From Rhodospirillaceae bacterium (GTDB lineage: Bacteria; Pseudomonadota; Alphaproteobacteria; CACIAM-22H2): a stretch of 57,203 nucleotides of DNA. The notes beneath the pieces are model-generated. The model had not been told where the DNA came from. It searched no databases and saw only the letters and a list, made by a program, of their open reading frames with translations. Shown here piece by piece: positions 25,300 to 34,221 of this stretch; positions within the stretch are counted from its first letter, which is position 1; the number at the start of each line of letters is the position of its first letter. Both the position numbers and the translations under genes were made by a program. Location of the stretch: contig JALHMR010000032.1 of NCBI GenBank assembly GCA_022843945.1, forward strand, positions 1 to 57,203, read 5' to 3'.

Positions 25300-26059
25300 C
25301 CTGGCGGTCGAGAATCTCGCCTTGCGCTTCGGCGGACTGACCGTGCTCGACGGCGTCTCGCTGTCGGTTGAGCCGGGCGAGCTTTACGCCCTGATCGGCC
25401 CCAACGGCGCTGGCAAGACCAGCGTGTTCAACTGCATCAGCGGCCTCTATCGCGGCGAGGGCCGCATCCGCTTCCGCGATCGCGACCTCAACGGCCTGGC
25501 GCCACATGTCATTGCGCGCCTGGGCATCTCCCGCACCTTCCAGCACGGCGAGCTGTTCGGCGGTATGAGCGTACTCGACAACCTGCTGGTCGGCCGGCAC
25601 GCCCGCATGGAGACCCGGCCGTGGGCCGAGGCGCTGTTCACGCGCGGCGTGCGCCGCGCCGAGGTCGAGCACCGCGAGGCGGCCGAACGCGTGCTCGATT
25701 TCGTCGAGCTGCAGCGCTATCGGCACACGCCGGTCAGTGGCTTGCCCTTCGGCATCCAGAAGCTGGTCGGCTTCGCCCGGGCCCTGGCCATGGAGCCGGC
25801 CCTGCTGCTGCTCGACGAGCCCTCGGCGGGCCTGAGTCGCGACGAGCGCGAGGATCTGGCGCGCTTCATCCTGCGCATCAAGCACGAACTCGGCCTGGCC
25901 ATGATCTGGATCGAACACGATATGCAGATGGTGGCCGACCTCGCCGATCGGCTGCATGTGCTGGACTATGGACGCAGTCTGGCTGTCGGCGTACCGGAGA
26001 CAGTTCTTGAGGATCCAAAAGTGATCGCGGCATATCTCGGTGCTCAGCACGCGAGGTGA
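25292..26059 (+). CDS. Branched-chain-type ABC ATPase (LivG-like)
   Basis: 255 aa. Walker A 'GPNGAGKTSVF', Walker B 'PALLLLDEPSAGLS' and switch His in 'IWIEHDMQMV' are seen. The ABC signature is atypical: where LSGGQ is expected the protein reads 'VSGLPFGIQKLVGFA', as in some LivG-like proteins with a 'LPFGxQ(K/R)' signature. It ends with 'VIAAYLG', the LivG hallmark. It is the last gene of the ligase-ABC operon; a palindromic repeat begins 15 bases after its stop codon. Confidence 0.92.
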   Translation: MADLAVENLALRFGGLTVLDGVSLSVEPGELYALIGPNGAGKTSVFNCISGLYRGEGRIRFRDRDLNGLAPHVIARLGISRTFQHGELFGGMSVLDNLLVGRHARMETRPWAEALFTRGVRRAEVEHREAAERVLDFVELQRYRHTPVSGLPFGIQKLVGFARALAMEPALLLLDEPSAGLSRDEREDLARFILRIKHELGLAMIWIEHDMQMVADLADRLHVLDYGRSLAVGVPETVLEDPKVIAAYLGAQHAR

Positions 26060-26074
26060 GGTCGTAGCAGCCAT

Positions 26075-26100
26075 AGTCCGCTTCGTGCCAGGAGCGGACT
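26075..26100. repeat. Interspersed palindrome, CGTGCCA type
   Basis: AGTCCGCTTCGTGCCAGGAG then CGGACT. It lies directly after the ABC operon and could end or protect its transcript. Confidence 0.8.
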
Positions 26101-26181
26101 CGACCGGGCGCTCGCAGCAAGTCTCAGGACCTTACAGCGGGCCCTCTTGCGCGCTCTCGTTTTACTTGGAAACAGCGAGAG

Positions 26182-26209
26182 CGGCGGCGCCTTGTGGGAG
26201 GCGCCGCCG
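26182..26209 (-). terminator. Hairpin downstream of the chemoreceptor gene
   Basis: A perfect 10-base-pair stem CGGCGGCGCC/GGCGCCGCCG with an 8-base loop, starting 10 bases after the chemoreceptor stop on the minus strand. It also lies downstream of the convergent ABC operon, so it may serve both directions. A strong U-tract is absent. Confidence 0.7.
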
Positions 26210-26218
26210 TCCGTTTGC

Positions 26219-27907
26219 TCAGGCGGCCCGGATCGTAGCGATGAAGGTGTCGACCTTCAGGCTCAGTGTCTCGGACTGCTTGGCGAGTTCGCCCGATGAG
26301 GCGAGGACCTGCGATGCCGCCGCGCCGGTCTCGGTTGCCGCTTTCGTGACGCCGCCGATATTCGCATTGACCTCCGACGTGCCGGCCGAGGCCTGCTGCA
26401 CGTTGCGGGCGATCTCCTGTGTCGCCGCACCCTGCTGTTCGACCGCCGCAGCGATGGTCGTGGCGATCTCGTTAATTCGGCTGACGGTCTGGGTGATGGC
26501 GCCGATGGCATCCACCGACTGACCTGTGGCGGCCTGCATTTCGCTGATCTTGGCGCTGATCTCCTCCGTTGCCTTGGCCGTCTGGTTGGCCAGGCTTTTG
26601 ACCTCGGAGGCCACGACCGCGAAGCCCTTGCCGGCCTCACCGGCGCGCGCCGCCTCGATCGTGGCGTTGAGCGCCAGCAGATTGGTCTGGCTGGCGATGT
26701 CATTGATCAGCTTGACCACGTCACCGATGCGCTGGGCCGCCTCCGCCAGACCCTTGATCTGGGTGTTGGTAGTCTGCGCCTGTGTGGCGGCCTGGCCGGC
26801 AATCTGCGCCGACTCCGACACCTGACGGCCGATCTCGGCGATGGACGAGGACAGCTCCTCGGCGGCTGAGGCCACGGTCTGCACGTTAGTCGAAGCCTGC
26901 TCCGAAGCCGCGGCGACCGCCGTCGACTGCCGCGAGGTTTCCTCGGCGGTGGACGTCATCGACTTCGCCGTGGTCTGGAGCTCGGTCGAGGCCGACGACA
27001 CCGTCTGCACGATACCCTTGACGCTCGCCTCGAAGTCGTCGGCCATCTTGTTCATGGCCGCACGCTTCTCGGATTCGGCACGCGCCTCCACTTCCTTCTG
27101 CTCGGCCTGCAGGCGGCGGTTCTCCATGCCCGCTTCCTTGAACTTCTCCAGCGCCCCGGCCAGTTGGCCGACTTCGTCTTTCTGGCCCAGCGCCGGCACG
27201 ACAACGTCGAGGTTGCCACCGGCCACCTGTGTCATCGCCTGCGTCATGGCGCCCAGCGGACGCGAGACGGCGAGGCTCATGAGCAGCGCGCCCAGCGCCG
27301 CCAGGCCCACCATCAGGGCGCCGTTGACGATGATTGCGGTGGTGGTCATGCCCAGCGCCTCGCTCACCTCGGTGGCGCGGGTGGCCAGCAGGCTCCGCTC
27401 GATCCGCTCAATCTCGCCCAGCTTGTCGCGGAAGGAGTCGACGAAGCGCTTCCCCACACCGTCGCGCTCGATCTTTGCCGCGTCGTCGCGCGTCTCGGCC
27501 TTGGCCATCAGCTGGCGTACCTTGGCGCCGACCGCCTCCTCCCACCCCCGCGACAGGGATTCGAGCTCGCCCAGGCGGGCCTGCTGCGCCGGATTGTCGG
27601 AGGTAAGCTGGCGGACATGGGCCATTTTTTCGGCGAATAGTCTGTTGCCGGCCTCATAGGGGCCGAGGCTCGCGGTGTTGCCAGTGATGATGTAGCCGCG
27701 GATGCCGGTCTCGCGGTCGACCATGGCGCTCATCAGGTCGTCGAGGTCAGCCAGCACCTTGTAGGTGTGCTCTGACCAGTGGGTCGCCGACTGGATGTGG
27801 CTCTTCTGCTGGTAGATGATGGCGCCGGCCGCCAAGGACACGACGGCCATTAGGGCAAAGGCTAGCAACAGCTTTGTCGATACACGCAGGTTCATGAAAG
27901 CACGCAC
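26219..27907 (-). CDS. Methyl-accepting chemotaxis protein with CHASE3-type sensor domain
   Basis: 562 aa. TM1 is near residues 10-30 and a periplasmic four-helix CHASE3-like domain contains 'DLMSAMVDRETGIRGY'. TM2 is near 190-215, followed by HAMP ('SRPLGAMTQAMTQVAGGNLD'). The signalling domain has the hairpin tip 'LLALNATIEAARAGEAGKGF' preceded by 'IASQTN'. It should signal to a CheA/CheW array; no che genes are in the window. The start is GTG 27907, 9 bases after GAGGAG; ATG 27895 is an alternative. There is no C-terminal CheR-binding pentapeptide. Confidence 0.93.
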   Translation of the reverse strand: MRAFMNLRVSTKLLLAFALMAVVSLAAGAIIYQQKSHIQSATHWSEHTYKVLADLDDLMSAMVDRETGIRGYIITGNTASLGPYEAGNRLFAEKMAHVRQLTSDNPAQQARLGELESLSRGWEEAVGAKVRQLMAKAETRDDAAKIERDGVGKRFVDSFRDKLGEIERIERSLLATRATEVSEALGMTTTAIIVNGALMVGLAALGALLMSLAVSRPLGAMTQAMTQVAGGNLDVVVPALGQKDEVGQLAGALEKFKEAGMENRRLQAEQKEVEARAESEKRAAMNKMADDFEASVKGIVQTVSSASTELQTTAKSMTSTAEETSRQSTAVAAASEQASTNVQTVASAAEELSSSIAEIGRQVSESAQIAGQAATQAQTTNTQIKGLAEAAQRIGDVVKLINDIASQTNLLALNATIEAARAGEAGKGFAVVASEVKSLANQTAKATEEISAKISEMQAATGQSVDAIGAITQTVSRINEIATTIAAAVEQQGAATQEIARNVQQASAGTSEVNANIGGVTKAATETGAAASQVLASSGELAKQSETLSLKVDTFIATIRAA

Positions 27908-28321
27908 GGCTGATAACTCCTCACTCTCAAATTTTTTCGCCGCTTGGTTGAGGCGGCTGGTGCACTCAAGCTAGCAGCGAAGGATGAACAAATCCCTGAG
28001 ATGCCCGGCGTAGTGCCGCGTAAGCCACTTAAACGGTATCTTATTAATCAATGCTCGGTTGAGACGCTTCAATCCCCCGTGAGGGTCCGCTTAGGGTCAA
28101 ATGCGGACATCTAGTGCGTAACCGCGCCTTTTTGTTCGTAGACAAGAGTACTTTTCTACTGAGCAGCGGTTGCAGCCACTATGGCTATCCCGGCTTTGCC
28201 CGAAACCGGAGCTCCCGCAGCTAATCCGGAGCGTTGCCGTGTAGGTGGCCCCCTCGCATCCCGCCGTTGACGAAGGCACCGCCGAATTTTATTTTCGGTG
28301 GTCTTTGCAGCGGGGAAAAGG
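27908..28321. other. Intergenic region between chemoreceptor and signalling module 2
   Basis: No gene is supported. It contains the chemoreceptor promoter side, one palindromic repeat at 28085-28108 and the leader of the small ORF at 28322. Short minus-strand frames at 28097-28338 show no recognisable similarity. GC content begins to drop here. Confidence 0.55.
28085..28108. repeat. Interspersed palindrome, GGGTCA type
   Basis: GTCCGCTTAGGGTCAAATGC then GGAC. It sits at the left edge of the lower-GC signalling module, with another copy at the right edge (35256-35280). Confidence 0.8.
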
Positions 28322-28525
28322 ATGTATCGGGTTAACATTGTCCGGAAGCAAGCCGCGACTTTTCGCGATCTAGCTCGGGAAGAGCGGGACTCGAAAATTC
28401 GAGATCGGCTTCAACGGCTCGCCGCTGAATGCGAGGCCCTGGCCCAAGAACTCGATCGCGGGCCACAGCAGGTTCTCCCTGACCATGCGCCTGGTAAATC
28501 TCATGCAGTAGGGGAACCTAACTGA
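28322..28525 (+). CDS. Small helical hypothetical protein
   Basis: 67 aa from ATG 28322, preceded by GGGGAAAAGG. The first 48 residues ('NIVRKQAATFRDLAREERD') have heptad-like spacing and predict one or two amphipathic helices rich in Arg/Glu. Short proteins of this sort (an 'AxxFRxLAxxxxDxxxRxRLxxLAxExExLA' pattern) are common in rhizobial-type genomes with no known role. Its last 25 bases overlap the end of the convergent paralogue C gene. The C-terminal tail after 'ELDRG' looks disordered. Confidence 0.6.
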   Translation: MYRVNIVRKQAATFRDLAREERDSKIRDRLQRLAAECEALAQELDRGPQQVLPDHAPGKSHAVGEPN

Positions 28526-29886
28526 GCCGCGAACAGGTCTTGGATCTTGTAGGCATACGCTCCACGCGGGCTATCGACGACAGAGGTAATTGTTTCGCCG
28601 TCCACGAAATCGAAGCCAGCGGCTATAGCGCCGGTGCTGAGACTGATGGTTCGCAGGCCGTGAACATAGGTCGCGAGGCCTACTTTTTTGGCGGCCGCAC
28701 AGAAACGCGCCATTTCAGCAATAATTCTAGCCTCGGACTGACCTGCCGTGGAGTTGTGCTCAATTCCTAACGCAGCGACGCCCGTCTCACTGGCTGGCCT
28801 GAACAAAGAGTGGCCTAAGGTGGTGCGAAGTAGAACGCCCCGGCTAAAGCCTTTAAGCGCCGTCGCCATCTCAAACAACCGATTATGCGGAATGCCCGCC
28901 GGAACACCAGTGAGCTCAAACACAATTCGCTTTGTGGCCCGAGAAGGTATCCCGCGCTGGCAACGCTCAATATAGGCCATGCGACGCTGGCTCACAGCGA
29001 GCGTCTCGAAATGCACCGGCAGGCAGAGTAGCAGGGGCTGACCTGCTGCGTCCAGGCGACGCAAATCACCAATAACGCGCTTCTGGACAAGCTGGTCGAG
29101 GCGAATTGCGACAGAAGGCTCGTTAAGACGAGGAATCCCGCCCTCGCCGACGAGCAGGCGGCCGGCCGGGCAGGTCTGAGCAGGGGCGCAGACGAATGTC
29201 GTGATGGCACTCCGCTTTACGTCCCACATAGGACGGTAGACCAGCTGCACCTGCGCCAGAGGGTCGCTGGTCTCTTCATCATCCCACCAAGACTCGTCAG
29301 TCTGCGCTTGGTCAGCCGGCGCGGCTCCACCACCAGCCTTTGTACCGTCCTCAGAAAATTGCGCCGCGAGCACTTCGACGCTCGGGATATCCTCGAAGGC
29401 AAATTTTCCCTGGATGTGCGAGACCATTGTCTTGACCTCGAGATCTTCCGGAGCGATCTCGTCACCCAACAAGCGCTTCGTGATTTCCTCAGCGATAAGA
29501 GCACATTTAAGCTTTGCCTGATCCTCGGTTAGACTAGCGAAGATAATGAGATAATGGAGTTCCTTGTAACGCGTATAGACGTCAGCAGGCATCAGTCGAC
29601 GCTCGATCGCCTTCCGCGTAATTTCATCAGCTCGCTCGGCGAGCCTGGGCCAGCGGTCTCCGAGCTTTTCTTTGATCTTCGAGAGACCTATAAAATTTAC
29701 TTTTCCCGCTAGCGGCTTCGCGTCCTTGCCAACAAGGCCGCGCAAATGCTCCTCGAACTCCTCTTGGAGCACCAGACGGACCACCGGCTTGGCCTCACTC
29801 GCCGTGCGGCTACCGGGTTTCACCTCGTCCTCCAACAACTGGGAAAGCTTTGCCCCGACCCGAGTGAATAGTGTGTTTTCAGCCAT
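28501..29886 (-). CDS. Degenerate GGDEF-EAL-like protein (paralogue C)
   Basis: 461 aa from ATG 29886, with AAGGGG upstream. Residues ~60-155 have a GGDEF-like layout with 'FIGLSKIKEKLGDRW', then 'TRYKELHYLIIF' (107-112 = YKELHY) in place of the GGDEF signature, and 'KCALIAEEITKRLLG'. An acidic linker follows, with 'DESWWDDEE'. Residues ~214-440 look like an EAL fold: 'VYRPMWDVKRSA' for the YQPIVD start, 'IVFELTGVPAG' for the EITE strand, 'YVHGLRT' for AEGVET and 'GFDFVDGE' for the DxxQG segment. No catalytic acid is retained. It is the third gene of a kinase-receiver-effector operon, 17 bases after the receiver. It is very similar to paralogue B. A pseudo-enzyme output protein is inferred. 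Confidence 0.88.
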   Translation of the reverse strand: MAENTLFTRVGAKLSQLLEDEVKPGSRTASEAKPVVRLVLQEEFEEHLRGLVGKDAKPLAGKVNFIGLSKIKEKLGDRWPRLAERADEITRKAIERRLMPADVYTRYKELHYLIIFASLTEDQAKLKCALIAEEITKRLLGDEIAPEDLEVKTMVSHIQGKFAFEDIPSVEVLAAQFSEDGTKAGGGAAPADQAQTDESWWDDEETSDPLAQVQLVYRPMWDVKRSAITTFVCAPAQTCPAGRLLVGEGGIPRLNEPSVAIRLDQLVQKRVIGDLRRLDAAGQPLLLCLPVHFETLAVSQRRMAYIERCQRGIPSRATKRIVFELTGVPAGIPHNRLFEMATALKGFSRGVLLRTTLGHSLFRPASETGVAALGIEHNSTAGQSEARIIAEMARFCAAAKKVGLATYVHGLRTISLSTGAIAAGFDFVDGETITSVVDSPRGAYAYKIQDLFAAQLGSPTA

Positions 29887-29903
29887 AGCATCCCCTTGCG
29901 AGC

Positions 29904-30287
29904 TCATGGCGTCGCTGCTGCCTTTGCCACAAGATCGTCGATCGCCTGCAGTATTTCCTTAGGCTCAAAGGGCTTCGCGAAAGCTCGATTAGCGCCGAAT
30001 TGTTCAGCCACCTGAAGGAAACTCATATTTCCTACACGGCCGCCGCCTGAAATCGCGATGATGGGCACCTTCGCCGCTAGACGGCGGATGTCCCGAATCG
30101 TCTCAATACCTTCTTTCTCGGGCATCAGTAGGTCGGTAATCACCAAGTCAGGCTTATACTCGGTGAAGGCAGCCAAGCCCTGCCTGCCGTCGTTGGCGAA
30201 ATGAAACTCATGGCGTCCCCGCGTAAGGATCGCCTTGAGCGTTTCCCTGACAATACGGTCGTCATCGATTACCAGAATCCGCGACAT
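29904..30287 (-). CDS. Stand-alone response-regulator receiver (module 2, operonic)
   Basis: 127-aa single receiver domain. D8-D9-D10 form the acidic pocket, D52 in 'VITDLLMPEKEG' is the phospho-acceptor, Ser in 'IAISGGG' is the switch residue and Lys in 'FAKPFEP' completes the site. No output domain. It lies 12 bases after the LOV histidine kinase and 17 bases before paralogue C, so the three form an operon and phosphotransfer from the kinase is the simplest reading. It is nearest in sequence to the module 1 receiver ('MPE(Q/K)EG(V/I)ETI'). Confidence 0.93.
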   Translation of the reverse strand: MSRILVIDDDRIVRETLKAILTRGRHEFHFANDGRQGLAAFTEYKPDLVITDLLMPEKEGIETIRDIRRLAAKVPIIAISGGGRVGNMSFLQVAEQFGANRAFAKPFEPKEILQAIDDLVAKAAATP

Positions 30288-30299
30288 TGCATACTCTCC

Positions 30300-33200
30300 T
30301 TATGCGGCAGCGATTTGCTGATCAGCGGTATGGGCGAAAGGCAGCAAGATGGTGAACGTGGTGCCGCGCCCCACTTCGCTCTCGGCAGTAATCACCCCAC
30401 GATGGCTTCGAATAATCCCGTGGACGACCGAGAGACCGAGCCCGGTCCCCTCACCGACGCCCTTGGTAGTAAAGAACGGCTCAAACACGCGCTGAAGCGT
30501 CCGCGGATCCATGCCACAACCATTGTCAGAGACGCGCACTCGCGCGAACCCTCCAGCAGCGATCCCGCCTGACAATCCGGCCGCAGCCACATGATCCGCT
30601 TGTACCGCGTCCACGGTGATTGCGATCTCTCCATGCTTTCGTCCGATTGCGTGAGCAGCATTGGTGCAGAGATTCATGATGACCTGTACCAGCTGATTGC
30701 CATCCGCCTGCACGGGTTCCATTTCGTCGGCAACATCGAGAGCAATCGCAACATTCGGGCTCAGGGTTGCCGCGAGAAGGCGATGAGCCTTTTTAACAAT
30801 CTCACCCAGCTGCACGGGTTCGGTCCGTGGCATTTCCTTTCGGCTAAATGCGAGAATCTCCGCGACCAAGTCGCGGGCACGATATGCAGCATCAAGAACC
30901 GTGTGCAGACTTTCGCGGTCTGAATGATCCTCCGGCAGCGCGTCTAGAGAAAGCCTGCTCAAGGCGATGATGGGAACGAGCGTATTGTTGATGTCGTGAG
31001 CTATTCCACCCGCCAGCGTTCCTATTGCCTCGATTTTCTGCGCCTGACGAAGCTGAGCCTCTAGTTCCGCCTTCTGTCCGTCCGCCAACTTCTGATGGGT
31101 AACGTCGAACAGCACGCCATCCCACACCAGGTCTCCAGTAGCGAGCTTCCGCGGCTGGATCTTCAACTGAAACCACTTCTTCTCCCCGTCCTTGTTGGTG
31201 CACGGGTATTCGATCTCGACCGGCAAGGCTTCGCAACGCGCCTTGCGCATCGCCGCGCGGAAGCGGGCCAAATGGGTCTCATCGATGTGTCGGCGTGCGA
31301 TGTCCCGATCATTTGCCCACTCTGTGGCGGTGTAACCGGTGATCTCCTCGCATCGCTCGCTAACATAGGTTGAGTACGCGCTTCCGTCCGGGCGAATTAT
31401 CCTTTGGAATATCACGCCAGGCAGATTGGAAGCCAAGCTGCGAAGCTTCTCTTCGCTCTCTCTGAGTTTTTCTTCAGCTTGGACGCTTTCCGTGACGTCA
31501 AAAACGACACCGTCCAACTGAATTTCGCCGTTGGACAGCTGACGCGGGCGAAACAGGGAGCGCCACCATCGGCGCGCACCCGATTTATTGACGACCTGGA
31601 ACTGAACCTCAGCCGGCTCCAGTGTCTTCAACGCGGCGTGCTTGGCCGAATCAAATGCGGCCCTAAACTCGGGAACTACGGAGTTCCTAGTGAGCAGCGG
31701 CTCAGCCAGCCATTCCTCGGCTGTGTAGCCGCTCAGTTCCAGGCAGCGATCGCTGACATAGGTATAGCGAAATGCACCACCCGGCTTTCCAACTCTCTGG
31801 TAGATGACGCCGGGAATGTTCGCAGCAATACCGCGAAGTCGTTCTTCGCTCTCGCGAAGACGTTCCTTGGCCAGAACCGATGCCGTGACATCGGTCTGCA
31901 CGCCAACAAAGTGCGTTACACGGCCGTCACCGTCGAGGACCGGAGATATATTGACGTCGAGATAAAGCGGCTGACCGTCCTTGCGGTAGTTGAGCAGGCT
32001 CGCTCCGAAAGGACGGGCTTCGACGACCGCCTGTCGGATGCCGGAAATATCTTTGCGATCGGTTCCGGGACCTTGCAGGAACCTGCAGTTGCGGCCCAGA
32101 ACCTCTTCAGCGCTATACCCGGTGAGGGCGGTGAACCCAGGGTTCGCGTATATGATCGGATTATCGGGCAACGTTGGGTCCGTAATAATAATTCCGCTGT
32201 GCGTGGTGGAAATAGCGGCGACGAGCAGTGCGTCTTTTCTGGCGAGCTCGCGAAGCTCTGCCTCGCGCCTGACGGCGTCAGATACGTCAATGTGAATACC
32301 TAGATAGCCTCCGTCCGCGAGGCGCGTCTCCTGGATTCGGATCCATCGGCCATCGCTGGCCTGTTCCTGGTGGACGCTACGGGCCGCACGATGGGCGGCC
32401 AACCTTTCCTCCAGCCAGGCGCTCTCGCGGCCCAGAGCTTCGGGAATCGAGCGACGAACGACCGCAGTATGGATAAGGGTCTCGAAACGCTGGCCGGCGG
32501 TTATGAGGTCGGCGGTTGAGGCATGAATTCGGGCATATGCTGAGTTCCACAACATGAGACGGTCATCAGCGTCAAAAAGCACAAAGCCATTATCGCTTTG
32601 CTCTAAGGCGTCGAACAGCAGTCGGCGCGCGCTCCTTGCCTCCTGCTCCGCCAAGACCTCGGCGGTCACCTCCTGGCCGGTGCCCCGATAACCCAGAAAG
32701 GTACCGTCCTCCGCAAAAAATGGCTTGCCGCTGAGACGACAATACGGCCTTTTCCCTTTCGTCAACTGAGGCTGATAGGTAAACCCTCGAAAAGGGCGGC
32801 GGTGTTTCAGGTCGTCGAGGTGCTCTTGCCACCTCTCGGGCGGATTCGAGTCGCCAAGCAGTTCCTCGCGCGTCTTACCGATCACGGCCGCCGGGTCAAC
32901 CCCGAGCAGCTCCCGGTACCGACCACCGAAGCGCGTTAATCGGAGGTCAGGTCCCATTTCCCAGTACCAGTCTGACGTGGCTTCAGCAAAGTGCCTTTGG
33001 CGTTCCTCGCTCTCGAGAAGTTCCTTCGCCATTCGCTCGCCCTTGTATGTCGCTGCCACAAGGAGGCTTGTAAGAAGTGATACGGCAACAACGAAGGCGA
33101 GCAGTCTCAGAACATCGCCGAGAAGCGCGTCCCGCAATTTACGCAGCACCTCATCTTCTGACAGGTGAAGGTTCAGAATAAATGGCACGCCCGCCACGGA

Positions 33201-33938
33201 ACGGCTAACGATGTGCTTTGCTACTGGCAGCGACATCGAAGGATTTGTTTCACTGGATGAGCCACCGGCGCGGGCCACAAAAGCGCCGTCCCGAGTGAGG
33301 ATGTCCAGAACAGCCGATGTATCGCCCAACAGGTTCCCATAAAAGCGCTCGTAGTAATCCGGACTTATTCCGGCTACCGCCACGCCAGCGAACTGACCGT
33401 CTGGGCTGGTTAGACGACGAGCCAAGGGAATGACAGGGAGGCCACTGATGCGGCTGATCCGTAGTGCTCCGATATAGGGCTGAGGTGTTTCAGGGCTGCG
33501 CAACGCGTCGAAGTAGTCGCTCTGCGAAAGGCTGACGTTGTCCAGTGGAAACCGCTGGCTATGAGCAATTGCTTGTCCAGTTGCATCGGTTATCGCAATT
33601 GCGCGCAGCTGTGGCCCGCGGCTCTCCACCCGACGCAGCTCTTCATGCAGTTGCTCCGCCGACAATCCGGCATTGCCGAGATTGCGGTCAACGACGTCTA
33701 TCGCCAGGGCCAATGTGCGATCGGCAGCCTCGACAGACTGGATCAAATGCTCATCTAAACTGTGCAAGAGCACGCGGCCCGCTGCCTCAGCCGCTACGAG
33801 CGCGTCATGGCGGGCTTCTGCACGCCGCAACATGGTATCTGCCATCGCCGTTGCGATGATCACGATTGCAAAACCGAGGATGCCCAGCCGCAGGCGTCGT
33901 AGTGGCTTCGTCGCGAGTCTCGGACTGGATATGCGCAT
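30300..33938 (-). CDS. Membrane histidine kinase with Cache-like domain, five PAS domains and a LOV photosensor
   Basis: 1212 aa. TM1 is at about 17-35, then an extracytoplasmic Cache-like domain (~50-265; 'SDYFDALRSPETPQPYIG') and TM2 at ~275-297. Five PAS-type domains follow: ~315-425, ~437-553, a LOV domain ~566-690, and two near-duplicates ~696-820 and ~828-948. The LOV domain has the complete flavin signature 'GRNCRFLQGPGTD' with adduct-forming C618, plus N617, Q622, N650, N663 and Q681. HisKA has 'GTLAGGIAHDINN' with H981, and the HATPase has 'LCTNAAHAIG', 'DNGCGMD' and 'GEGTGLGLSVV'. No receiver is fused; the receiver gene starts 12 bases downstream. It should be a blue-light sensor that also senses a periplasmic ligand. 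Confidence 0.95.
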   Translation of the reverse strand: MRISSPRLATKPLRRLRLGILGFAIVIIATAMADTMLRRAEARHDALVAAEAAGRVLLHSLDEHLIQSVEAADRTLALAIDVVDRNLGNAGLSAEQLHEELRRVESRGPQLRAIAITDATGQAIAHSQRFPLDNVSLSQSDYFDALRSPETPQPYIGALRISRISGLPVIPLARRLTSPDGQFAGVAVAGISPDYYERFYGNLLGDTSAVLDILTRDGAFVARAGGSSSETNPSMSLPVAKHIVSRSVAGVPFILNLHLSEDEVLRKLRDALLGDVLRLLAFVVAVSLLTSLLVAATYKGERMAKELLESEERQRHFAEATSDWYWEMGPDLRLTRFGGRYRELLGVDPAAVIGKTREELLGDSNPPERWQEHLDDLKHRRPFRGFTYQPQLTKGKRPYCRLSGKPFFAEDGTFLGYRGTGQEVTAEVLAEQEARSARRLLFDALEQSDNGFVLFDADDRLMLWNSAYARIHASTADLITAGQRFETLIHTAVVRRSIPEALGRESAWLEERLAAHRAARSVHQEQASDGRWIRIQETRLADGGYLGIHIDVSDAVRREAELRELARKDALLVAAISTTHSGIIITDPTLPDNPIIYANPGFTALTGYSAEEVLGRNCRFLQGPGTDRKDISGIRQAVVEARPFGASLLNYRKDGQPLYLDVNISPVLDGDGRVTHFVGVQTDVTASVLAKERLRESEERLRGIAANIPGVIYQRVGKPGGAFRYTYVSDRCLELSGYTAEEWLAEPLLTRNSVVPEFRAAFDSAKHAALKTLEPAEVQFQVVNKSGARRWWRSLFRPRQLSNGEIQLDGVVFDVTESVQAEEKLRESEEKLRSLASNLPGVIFQRIIRPDGSAYSTYVSERCEEITGYTATEWANDRDIARRHIDETHLARFRAAMRKARCEALPVEIEYPCTNKDGEKKWFQLKIQPRKLATGDLVWDGVLFDVTHQKLADGQKAELEAQLRQAQKIEAIGTLAGGIAHDINNTLVPIIALSRLSLDALPEDHSDRESLHTVLDAAYRARDLVAEILAFSRKEMPRTEPVQLGEIVKKAHRLLAATLSPNVAIALDVADEMEPVQADGNQLVQVIMNLCTNAAHAIGRKHGEIAITVDAVQADHVAAAGLSGGIAAGGFARVRVSDNGCGMDPRTLQRVFEPFFTTKGVGEGTGLGLSVVHGIIRSHRGVITAESEVGRGTTFTILLPFAHTADQQIAAA

Positions 33939-34221
33939 CTCTAAATCTCCGTCGGTCGCGGAGCAGGACGCGGTGGAAGCCCCGTAACCGGAGCTTAGAT
34001 TTATTCGATCGGGGTTAATATTCCGTCAGTACAGAGGCCAATTCAGCGGCGTTGCGCAATGCTATGCTGCTGTATTCGTCACTATTTTGCTACATGCAGC
34101 GCGTGCATTGCTCCCATGCATTGCATGATTTATTGGCGAGTGACTTAATTAATCGCTTATTAACAGTATTTGCTCTATACCAATGCAGCGGGGAACCTTT
34201 TCTCTCGCCGAGGAGAAAACG
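33939..34221. promoter_or_regulatory. Divergent AT-rich promoter region of module 2
   Basis: A 283-base spacer between the minus-strand LOV-kinase operon and the plus-strand receiver pair. It is AT-rich (for example GACTTAATTAATCGCTTATT near 34140) and contains TGCATTGC/ATGCATTGCATG-like self-complementary stretches at about 34104-34130. No promoter box can be assigned with confidence. Confidence 0.45.

Noticed and set aside
28501-29886. Active c-di-GMP phosphodiesterase or diguanylate cyclase
   Set aside because: GGDEF, EAL, DDFG-loop and metal-ligand motifs are all replaced in both complete paralogues, so catalysis is not expected.
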